DNA of 64,000 nucleotides, from assembly GCF_036555685.1 (NCBI RefSeq), contig NZ_DATBKY010000247.1, positions 1-64,000 of the forward strand, written 5' to 3'. A program made the position numbers and the translations under genes. Shown here in pieces: positions 57,958 through 64,000 of this stretch. The stretch is from Actinophytocola sp036555685 (GTDB taxonomy: Bacteria > Actinomycetota > Actinomycetes > Mycobacteriales > Pseudonocardiaceae). Numbering within the stretch: position 1 is the first letter of the stretch; every line of letters starts with the position of its first letter. The notes beneath the pieces are model-generated. The model was given only the letters and a program-made list of their open reading frames with translations, was not told the origin of the DNA and ran no database searches.

Positions 57958-58626
57958 TTGCTGAACCAGTTCGTTCGCCACGTCCTGGCGCCGCTCGCGC
58001 GGCTCGTCTACCGGCCCCGCGTCGAGGGCCTCGAGAACGTGCCCACCGAGGGGCCGGTGATCATCGCCGCGAACCACCGTGCCGTGCTCGACACCGCGGT
58101 GATCTCGCTGGTCGTGCGCCGGCCGGTGCGCTTCCTGGGCAAGGCGGAGTACTTCACCTCGCGCGGCGTGCGCGGCCGGCTGATGGCGGCGTTCGTCGAC
58201 GCGCTCGGCTTCATCCCGGTCGAGCGGGGCAACGCGCACGCCGGCCTCGCGGCGCTCAACGCAGGGCAGAACGTGCTGAACAACGGTGGCGTGTTCGCGA
58301 TCTACCCCGAGGGCACGCGCTCGCTCGACGGCCGGCTCTACCGCGGGCACACCGGCGTCGCGGTGCTGGCGCTGACGACCGGCGCGGCGGTCGTCCCGGT
58401 GGCGCTGACCGGCACGGAGAAGCTGATGCCCCGCGGCGGCAAGATCCCGCGCTACGCGAAGGTCTCCATCCGCTTCGGCGAGCCGATGGACTTCGCCCAG
58501 ATCACCGAACGCAACCTGCGCGCCCGCCGCCGGGTCACCGACGAGGTGATGGCCGCGATCCGCGAGCTGTCCCAGCAGGAGTACGTCGACAGCTACCACC
58601 GCCGCCCGGACGAGGGCATCGCCTGA
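57958..58626 (+). CDS. Lysophospholipid acyltransferase (PlsC-like)
   Basis: A 222-residue membrane-associated acyltransferase with the catalytic NHRAVLD (NHx4D) and the glycerophosphate-binding PEGTR, plus FIPVERGNAHAG. It should esterify 1-acylglycerol-3-phosphate or a related lipid. TTG 57958 follows GGGGAGAGGG at good distance. A truncated P-loop kinase gene starts 3 bases past its stop, perhaps once in the same operon. Confidence 0.9.
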   Translation: MLNQFVRHVLAPLARLVYRPRVEGLENVPTEGPVIIAANHRAVLDTAVISLVVRRPVRFLGKAEYFTSRGVRGRLMAAFVDALGFIPVERGNAHAGLAALNAGQNVLNNGGVFAIYPEGTRSLDGRLYRGHTGVAVLALTTGAAVVPVALTGTEKLMPRGGKIPRYAKVSIRFGEPMDFAQITERNLRARRRVTDEVMAAIRELSQQEYVDSYHRRPDEGIA

Positions 58627-58629
58627 CCC

Positions 58630-58740
58630 GTGCCGCGGATCCTCGTCACCGGCATGTCCGGCACCGGCAAGTCGGGCGCCATGCGTGAGCTGGCCTGGCG
58701 CGGGCACCGGACCGTGGACACCGACGGCTCGCGGAGCTAG
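58630..58740 (+). pseudogene. Truncated P-loop kinase-like gene
   Basis: GTG 58630 opens MPRILVTGMSGTGKSGAMRE then LAWRGHRTVDTDGSRS and stops at TAG 58738-58740. This is the N-terminal 36 residues of an AAA/shikimate-kinase-like P-loop protein (Walker A GMSGTGKS; relatives continue DTDYG and run to about 180 residues). The missing part has been deleted, and the reading frame now ends in the stop codon region of the converging TetR gene. Confidence 0.7.
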
Positions 58741-59324
58741 CGGAAGCGGACCCGGTCGAGTAGCCGGTCCATCAGCCCCGGCAGGTCCTGCTCGCCGGCC
58801 GAGTCGAACCACAGGGCACCCGCCGTGCGCGTCGCGGCGAGGAACGTCGCGGCCATCAGCCGGGCGAGCTCCACGTCCGCGGCGCCGCGGGCCAGCAGCA
58901 CGTCGGCGAGCTCGCGTTCCAGCTCGATCTGGTCGGCGGCCTGCCGGGCGAGCAGCGACGGGTGCCGGCGGAGCAGCCGCAGCTGCGCCACCCACACGGG
59001 GTCCGGCGGGTTGACCGGGGGATAGAGCTGCCCGGCGCTTCGCCGCAGGGCGGTCCACGGGCGTTCGCCCGCCGGTCGCGCGCGCAGCAGGTCCAGCAGC
59101 CGCCGGGTGCGCTCGCGGTCCGCGTGCAGGACCGCGTCCTCCTTGTTGGCGAAGTAGTTCGAGAACGTCCGCCGCGACACGCCGACCTCGTCCGCGATGT
59201 CCTCGACGGTCACCTTGTCCAGTCCGCCGGCCATCGCGAGGCGCAGCGCGGCCTCGTGCAGCGACTGCCTGGTCGCCGCCTTCTTGCGCTCTCGCAACGT
59301 GCCAGTGGCCTCCACGAGATCCAC
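58737..59324 (-). CDS. TetR-family regulator of the DHA2 pump
   Basis: A 195-residue repressor with HTH KVTVEDIADEVGVSRRTFSN then YFANKEDAVL and a helical C-terminal domain (MFT-related TetR, conserved Trp in PVWVAQLRLLRRHP). It diverges from the DHA2 transporter gene, 84 bases between starts, with GTGCA palindromes between, so it very probably represses it. GTG 59324 or the GTG 3 codons later is the start. Confidence 0.9.
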   Translation of the reverse strand: MDLVEATGTLRERKKAATRQSLHEAALRLAMAGGLDKVTVEDIADEVGVSRRTFSNYFANKEDAVLHADRERTRRLLDLLRARPAGERPWTALRRSAGQLYPPVNPPDPVWVAQLRLLRRHPSLLARQAADQIELERELADVLLARGAADVELARLMAATFLAATRTAGALWFDSAGEQDLPGLMDRLLDRVRFR

Positions 59325-59350
59325 CCTATCGGTAGTGGTACATTCCTATT

Positions 59351-59384
59351 GTGCAATTTTGCACGATGAGCAAGAATCGTGCAC
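59351..59384. promoter_or_regulatory. Overlapping GTGCA palindromes between tetR and the DHA2 gene
   Basis: GTGCAA-TT-TTGCAC (59351-59364) is a perfect palindrome. Its right half also pairs with a third half-site: TGCACGA (59360-59366) and TCGTGCA (59377-59383), 10 bases apart. Three half-sites sharing one arm suggest cooperative binding by TetR dimers. Confidence 0.7.
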
Positions 59385-59408
59385 TGGCCACGCGAGAGGG
59401 AGAAGTGC

Positions 59409-60977
59409 ATGGCCGAGGGGTCCGCGCCCGCTGAGCCGATGCCGCACCGGCAGGTGCTGGAGTCGCTCAGCGGGCTGCTGCTGGTGCTGTTCGTCGCGAT
59501 GATCAGCTCGACCGTCGTGTCGACCGCGCTGCCGTTGATCATCGGATCGCTCAACGGCTCGCAGACGCAGTACACGTGGGTGGTCACGGCGACCCTGCTG
59601 ACCGCGACCGCGAGCACGCCGATCTGGGGCAAGCTCGCCGACCTGTTCAACAAGAAGACACTGGTCCAGATCGCGATCGTGATCTTCGTGCTCGGCTCGA
59701 TGGCCAGCGGGTTCGCGCAGAACGCCGAGCAGATCATCGCCGCCCGCGCGTTCCAGGGCCTCGGCGTCGGTGGTCTGCAGGCGCTGGTCCAGGTCGTGAT
59801 CGCGGCGATCATCCCGCCACGCGAGCGCGGCCGGTACAACGGCTACCTCGGCGGCGTGATGGCCGTGGCGACCGTCGGTGGCCCGCTGCTCGGCGGACTG
59901 ATCGTGGACGTGTCGTGGCTCGGCTGGCGGTGGTGCTTCTTCGTGGGCGTGCCGATCGCGGTGCTCGCGTTCGTCGTGCTGCAGAAGACGCTGCACCTGC
60001 CCACGATCCGCCGTCCGGACGTCCACGTCGACTACGCCGGCGCCGCGCTGATCGCGGTCGGCGTGAGCATCCTGCTGGTCTGGGTCTCGTTCGTGGACAA
60101 CAGCTTCGGGTGGCTGTCGTGGCAGACGGCGGCGATGGTCGGGGCCGGAGTCGTCATCCTCGTCGCCGCGGTGATCGTCGAGACGAAGGTGCGCGAACCG
60201 GTGGTGCCGCTGCGGATCGTGCGGACCCGCACGACCGCGCTCGCGATCCTCGCCAGCGTGGCGGTCGGCCTCGCGATGTTCGGCGGCGCGGTCTTCCTCG
60301 GCCAGTACTTCCAGGTCGGCCGGGGCTACACGCCGACCGAAGCGGGCCTGCTGACGATCCCGATGATGGCGGGCGTGCTGGTCGCGTCGACGGTCTCCGG
60401 CCAGCTGATCAGCCGGACGGGTGTGATCAAGCCCTACATCGTGGGCGGCGCGGTCGTGCTGGTGATCGGGTTCCTCGGGCTGGGCATGATCGACCACGAC
60501 ACGTCGCTGGTGTTCATCGCCGGCGCGATGGTGCTGGTCGGCGTGGGCGTCGGGATGACGATGCAGAACCTGGTGCTCGCGGTGCAGAACTCCGTGCCGC
60601 TGCGCGACCTCGGCGCGGCGAGCGCCTCGGTGACGTTCTTCCGCTCGCTGGGCGGCACGATCGGCGTGTCGGTGCTGGGTGCGGTGCTGGCGAACCGGGT
60701 GACGGCCGATCTGACCGCGGCGTTCGGCGGGCACGACCTGACCTCGGGCGGTGGCCAGACGAGCGCGCTCAACCTCGCCGCGCTGCCGCCGCGGGTCCAG
60801 CAGGTGGTGCGCCAGGTCTACGGCGACGCGACCGCGCACATCTTCCTGATCTCCGCGGCCGCGGGCGCGGTGGGCGTGATCGCGGCGCTGCTGCTGAAGC
60901 GGATCACGCTGCGCACCACGATCGATCTGGAGAAGGTCGAAGAGGAGCAGCCGGTTTCCGACCCGATCGCGGGGTAG
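59409..60977 (+). CDS. DHA2-family MFS drug exporter (14 helices)
   Basis: A 522-residue proton antiporter of the EmrB/QacA group. Helix 1 carries STVVSTALPLIIGSL, motif A is GKLADLFNKKTLVQ, and motif C is GGVMAVATVGGPLLGGL. Fourteen helices are predicted, with an extracellular stretch before helix 14. ATG 59409 follows GAGAGGGAG. It is divergent from a TetR gene, so expression is probably induced by the exported compound. A universal stress gene follows at 10 bases, perhaps cotranscribed. Confidence 0.92.
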   Translation: MAEGSAPAEPMPHRQVLESLSGLLLVLFVAMISSTVVSTALPLIIGSLNGSQTQYTWVVTATLLTATASTPIWGKLADLFNKKTLVQIAIVIFVLGSMASGFAQNAEQIIAARAFQGLGVGGLQALVQVVIAAIIPPRERGRYNGYLGGVMAVATVGGPLLGGLIVDVSWLGWRWCFFVGVPIAVLAFVVLQKTLHLPTIRRPDVHVDYAGAALIAVGVSILLVWVSFVDNSFGWLSWQTAAMVGAGVVILVAAVIVETKVREPVVPLRIVRTRTTALAILASVAVGLAMFGGAVFLGQYFQVGRGYTPTEAGLLTIPMMAGVLVASTVSGQLISRTGVIKPYIVGGAVVLVIGFLGLGMIDHDTSLVFIAGAMVLVGVGVGMTMQNLVLAVQNSVPLRDLGAASASVTFFRSLGGTIGVSVLGAVLANRVTADLTAAFGGHDLTSGGGQTSALNLAALPPRVQQVVRQVYGDATAHIFLISAAAGAVGVIAALLLKRITLRTTIDLEKVEEEQPVSDPIAG

Positions 60978-60987
60978 GTGGTCGTCA

Positions 60988-61497
60988 GTGAGCGGCGCGG
61001 CCGACGTGGGCGAGCCCGCACGGGCGGATGACGAACCCCGGGCGTACGAGCCGACGATCGAGCGGTTCGGGCCGAGGTTCACGGCCGGTCGCACCATCCT
61101 CGTCGGCGTCGACGGCACCGACACGGCGATGCGGGCCGCGGCGTACGCGTTCGGCCTCGCGCGGCGGCAGGGCTACCGGCTGCTGGTCGCCTTCGTCGCC
61201 GCGCGCTCGGGCCTCACCCTGACCGGCCAGGCGGCGGCGTTCGAGCACCGGACGCAGCTGCAGCTGTGCGCGGAACTGAGCGCGGAGATCCGGTCGGCCG
61301 CCGAGGAGCTGTCCGTGCCGGTGACGTTCGTGAAGATCCACGGGGATCCGGTGACGGCCCTCCGGGAGGCGGCGGACTGCTGCCACGCGGACACGGTCGT
61401 CGTCGGTGCCTCGACGAGCGCCGGCCACCGGATCGCGGGCTCGGTCGCCACCCGCCTGATCCGCGCCGGCCACTGGCCGGTCATCGTCGTCCCATGA
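60988..61497 (+). CDS. Universal stress protein (UspA family)
   Basis: A 169-residue single Usp domain with an N-terminal extension of about 35 residues. It has ILVGVDGTDTAMRAAAYAFG at the start and VVVGASTSAGHRIAGSVATR near the end, close to the ATP-binding G-2x-G-9x-G-S/T form. ATP binding is likely. GTG 60988 is 10 bases after the transporter stop, so they share an operon. A strong stem-loop follows at 61526. Confidence 0.88.
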   Translation: MSGAADVGEPARADDEPRAYEPTIERFGPRFTAGRTILVGVDGTDTAMRAAAYAFGLARRQGYRLLVAFVAARSGLTLTGQAAAFEHRTQLQLCAELSAEIRSAAEELSVPVTFVKIHGDPVTALREAADCCHADTVVVGASTSAGHRIAGSVATRLIRAGHWPVIVVP

Positions 61498-61525
61498 ACG
61501 TGCCGTTAGAAACTTACGATCTGTG

Positions 61526-61559
61526 GACGCTCTGCGTTATCGTTGACCCACGCAGCGTC
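61526..61559 (+). other. Stem-loop between usp and the glycosidase gene, ending at the Shine-Dalgarno site
   Basis: GACGC-(TC)-TGCGT (61526-61537) pairs with ACGCAGCGTC (61550-61559): ten base pairs with a 2-base bulge and a 12-base loop. It ends 1 base before AGGAGGT (61561-61567), the ribosome site of the next gene. It could end usp transcription, or shape translation of the glycosidase mRNA. Confidence 0.5.
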
Positions 61560-61575
61560 TAGGAGGTCGGGGTCC

Positions 61576-62676
61576 ATGCGACGTGGTCGGTTGGTGCGCT
61601 GGTTGTTGGCCGTCGGGCTCGTCGCGAGCGGGTTCGCCTGGAACCAGGGGCCGGCCGACGCGGATCTTGTCGCGTTCGCGCAGCAGGCCGCCGGGCAGCG
61701 GGTCATCTACTCCTACCCGGGCCTCACACCGCCGGAGAGCCTGCTCGCCCGGATCCGCGCGGGGGAGGCCGCCGGGGTGATCTTCTTCGGCGAGAACATC
61801 TCCAGCCTGTCGCAGATCTCCGGGGTCGTCGCACAACTGCGCGCCGCCGCCGCGCAGAGCCCGGTCCACGAGCCGTTGCTGCTGATGACCGACCAGGAGG
61901 GCGGCCAGGTCCGCCGCCTCCCCGGCGAGCCGACGCTCTCGCACAAGCAGGTCGGTCAGTCGTCGAACCCCGCCGCCGCGGCGACCACGGCGGGCAACGG
62001 CGCGGGACAGAACCTCGCGGGCGTCGGGATGAACGTCAACCTGGCGCCGGTGCTCGACGTCTTCCACCAGGCAGGCGACCTGATGGACCAGTTCGGCCGG
62101 TCGTTCAGCTCGAACGCCGGCACGGTCGCCACCCTGGGGGCCAACTACGCGCGCGCCGAGCAGGCGCGCGGCGTCGCCGCGACCCTCAAGCACTTCCCGG
62201 GGCTGGGCAAGGCGAACGCCGACCAGAACACCGACACGAAGCCGGTGACGCTGAACGTGTCACTGTCCACTTTGCGCAGCGTGGACGAGGCGCCGTACCC
62301 GGCGTCGATCTCCGCGGGCGCGAAGCTCGTGATGCTCTCGTGGGCGGTATACCCCGCGCTCGACGCGAGCCGGCCGGCGGGGCTGTCCCGGACGGTCATC
62401 CAGCAGGAGCTGCGATCGCGCAACGGGTTCACCGGTGTAACGGTCTCCGACGCGCTCGAGGCCGGCGCCCTGCGGGACTTCGGCTCGGCCGGCAACCGTG
62501 CGGTGCTCGCCGCCGACGCGGGCGTCGACCTGATCCTCGCGTCGGCACGCGACGTCGGCCAGGGCGACCAGGCGGCGACGGCCCTGGCCAACGCACTCGC
62601 CGACGGCACCCTCGACAGCGGCGCCTTCGGCGACGCGCTGACCAGGATCCACAACCTGCGCGCCGGCCTGTCCTGA
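61576..62676 (+). CDS. Secreted family 3 glycoside hydrolase (beta-N-acetylhexosaminidase-like)
   Basis: A 366-residue NagZ-like enzyme with an N-terminal signal peptide (RWLLAVGLVASGFAWNQGPA). DQEGGQVRRLPG, KHFPGLGKANADQNTD (with the His/Asp pair of bacterial NagZ), and VSDALEAGAL (nucleophile Asp) are present. It should remove N-acetylglucosamine from muropeptides outside the membrane. ATG 61576 follows AGGAGGT. It is compact and lacks the second domain of plant-type GH3. Confidence 0.9.
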   Translation: MRRGRLVRWLLAVGLVASGFAWNQGPADADLVAFAQQAAGQRVIYSYPGLTPPESLLARIRAGEAAGVIFFGENISSLSQISGVVAQLRAAAAQSPVHEPLLLMTDQEGGQVRRLPGEPTLSHKQVGQSSNPAAAATTAGNGAGQNLAGVGMNVNLAPVLDVFHQAGDLMDQFGRSFSSNAGTVATLGANYARAEQARGVAATLKHFPGLGKANADQNTDTKPVTLNVSLSTLRSVDEAPYPASISAGAKLVMLSWAVYPALDASRPAGLSRTVIQQELRSRNGFTGVTVSDALEAGALRDFGSAGNRAVLAADAGVDLILASARDVGQGDQAATALANALADGTLDSGAFGDALTRIHNLRAGLS

Positions 62677-62680
62677 CGGT

Positions 62681-64000
62681 CTAGACCGGAACCGGCGTCC
62701 GGCGGTCCTCCTGCGGCGGCTCGGACAGCCGCTCGCCCTCCACGTCCACGTTGGGCAGCAAGCGGTCCAGCCAGCGCGGCAGCCACCACGCGCGCCTGCC
62801 GAGCAGCGACATCACCGCGGGCACGATCGTCATCCGGACCACGAACGCGTCCACCGCGACACCGACGGCGAGCGCGAAGCCGATCGACTGGATCAGCGTG
62901 TCCTCCGCGAACACGAACCCGGCGAACACGCTGGTCATGATCAGCGCGGCGGCGACCACGACACGTGCGCCGTGCCGGAACCCGCTGACCACCGCCTCGC
63001 CCGCCGGCATGCCGTGTACGTACTCCTCACGCATCCGCGTCACGAGGAACACCTGGTAGTCCATCGCGAGTCCGAAAAGGACACCGATGAGCAGGATCGG
63101 CAGCATGCTCATGATCGGGCCGGTGGCGGCCACGCCGAGCGCGTCCGCGAGCCAGCCCCACTGGAACACCGCGACCACCGCGCCGAACGTCGCCGCCACC
63201 GAGGCGAGGAAGCCGATCGTCGCCTTGAGCGGCACGACCACCGAGCGGAACACCAGCATCAGCAACAGGAACGCGAGCCCGACGATCAACGCGAGGTAGG
63301 GGAGCATCGCGCCGGCGAGCTTGTCCGAGACGTCGATGTTGGCCGCTGTCTGGCCGGTCACCGCGATGTCCGCGCCGGTGCGTTCGTGCAGCGTGCCGGC
63401 CGCCGCGCGGATGTCGCCGACGAGGTTCTCGGTGGCCTCGTCGCTCGGGCCGGTCGTCGGGATGACGGTCAGCAGCGTGGTGTCGCCGGTGCGGTTCTGC
63501 TGCGGCGGCATGACGGCGGCGACGCCGTCCAGGTGGCCGATCCGCTGTGCGGTGAGCTGGACCGCGGCGCGCGGGCCGGCCGCGGCGTGCGTGTCGACGA
63601 CGACGGTCAACGGCCCGTTGGCGCCGGGACCGAAGCCCTTGCTCACGAGCTCGTACGCCTTGTGCTGGCTGGACTCCGGCGCGGCGGTGGCGTCGTTCGG
63701 CAGGCCGAGCTGCATGCTCGCGGCCGGCACGGCGACGATCGCGAGACCGGCGACGGCGATCAGCAGCGCGGACACCCGGCGCCGCGCGACGAAGCGGGCC
63801 CACCGCTCGCCCATGCTGGCGCGGCCCGGCTTGGGACCGCCGCGTAGCAGCCGGCCGGCACGGACCTTGTCGCCCGCGAAGCCGAGGATCGCCGGCAGCA
63901 GCGTGGTGGCGACGAGCACGGCGACCGCGACGGTGATCGCGGCGGCGATGCCCATCTCGGCGAGGAACGGGATGCCGACGACGGTGAGCCCGGCGAGCGC
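62681..64000 (-). CDS. MmpL-family RND transporter (5' end outside window)
   Basis: The C-terminal 439 residues of an MMPL/RND membrane protein. The visible part begins in helices of the first half (GIPFLAEMGIAAAITVAVAV), includes the second extracytoplasmic domain (ASMQLGLPNDATAAPESSQH to DIAVTGQTAANID) and the second membrane bundle (LFGLAMDYQVFLVTRMREEY, with the Asp-Tyr proton relay; FALAVGVAVDAFVVRMTIVP). The tail is short and charged. The substrate may be a lipid or metabolite. Ends 4 bases from the glycosidase stop. Confidence 0.9.
   Translation of the reverse strand, partial: ALAGLTVVGIPFLAEMGIAAAITVAVAVLVATTLLPAILGFAGDKVRAGRLLRGGPKPGRASMGERWARFVARRRVSALLIAVAGLAIVAVPAASMQLGLPNDATAAPESSQHKAYELVSKGFGPGANGPLTVVVDTHAAAGPRAAVQLTAQRIGHLDGVAAVMPPQQNRTGDTTLLTVIPTTGPSDEATENLVGDIRAAAGTLHERTGADIAVTGQTAANIDVSDKLAGAMLPYLALIVGLAFLLLMLVFRSVVVPLKATIGFLASVAATFGAVVAVFQWGWLADALGVAATGPIMSMLPILLIGVLFGLAMDYQVFLVTRMREEYVHGMPAGEAVVSGFRHGARVVVAAALIMTSVFAGFVFAEDTLIQSIGFALAVGVAVDAFVVRMTIVPAVMSLLGRRAWWLPRWLDRLLPNVDVEGERLSEPPQEDRRTPVPV

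Noticed and set aside
1..64000. Search for CRISPR arrays, tRNA genes, insertion sequences, attachment sites and prophage genes
   Set aside because: No spaced repeats, cloverleaf-like sequences with CCA-end context, transposase or integrase segments were seen by reading; a tool-based scan was not possible.

Overview
The window is 64 kb of strongly GC-rich DNA, densely packed on both strands, with many GTG and TTG starts, TANNNT-type -10 boxes and several promoters that look leaderless. The gene content points to a filamentous actinomycete, probably of the Pseudonocardiales (Amycolatopsis-like): a GlnX/GlnH pair of the PknG glutamate-sensing system, an F420-type dehydrogenase, an AfsR/SARP regulator, an intrinsic AAC(2') acetyltransferase, a NlpC/P60 wall hydrolase and an MmpL transporter. 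The taxonomic placement is inference. I see no tRNA, rRNA, CRISPR array, insertion sequence, integrase or biosynthetic cluster. The region looks like ordinary chromosome with a high density of small regulator-target modules and some gene decay.

Layout. 1-3.3 kb: an operon on the minus strand, glnX-glnH-coiled-coil gene. 3.4-6.6 kb: a YtrA-type GntR regulator, an ABC ATPase and two tandem paralogous permeases. 6.6-10.4 kb: metallophosphoesterase, NlpC/P60 protein, BCCT osmolyte transporter. 10.4-14.3 kb: a MocR-type regulator facing a questin-oxidase-like gene and an MFS exporter, all three with matching leaderless promoters and CCAAT elements. 14.3-18.7 kb: a semialdehyde dehydrogenase, gamma-glutamyltransferase, AlaX-like editing protein and CsoR. 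18.9-24.7 kb: AlkB, NDH-2-like oxidoreductase, F420-type enzyme, GNAT, enolase-superfamily dehydratase, then an SMR pump with its TetR regulator. 24.6-27.3 kb: an OFA-type MFS transporter with a 43-residue membrane partner and a LysR regulator.

27.4-41.3 kb: isoaspartyl peptidase, Rip1-type site-2 protease, RecQ, an AlkZ-like winged-helix protein, a WYL regulator, an ECF42 sigma factor with two DGPF/YCII proteins, a LacI regulator followed by a decayed rhamnose aldolase/kinase fusion, and an epoxide hydrolase facing a second WYL regulator. 41.3-49.4 kb: a 990-residue SARP/NB-ARC/TPR regulator, aldo/keto reductase, a hydroxyisobutyrate-type dehydrogenase with FCD-GntR regulator, and an overlapping three-gene set (sigma factor, Ogt, Oxygenase-NA-type 2OG oxygenase) that looks like an alkylation-repair operon.

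49.4-64 kb: zinc alcohol dehydrogenase, VOC protein, cytochrome P450 with TetR regulator, 3Fe-4S ferredoxin and FAD reductase, a divergent PRPP-synthetase-like protein, small stress-type proteins, AAC(2'), PlsC-like acyltransferase, a TetR/DHA2 efflux module with repeated GTGCA operators, a universal stress protein, a family 3 glycosidase and the 3' part of an MmpL gene. Convergent genes very often meet or overlap at their stop codons, leaving no space for terminators. Three decayed genes (quinone oxidoreductase, rhamnose aldolase/kinase, P-loop kinase) show recent small-scale erosion.
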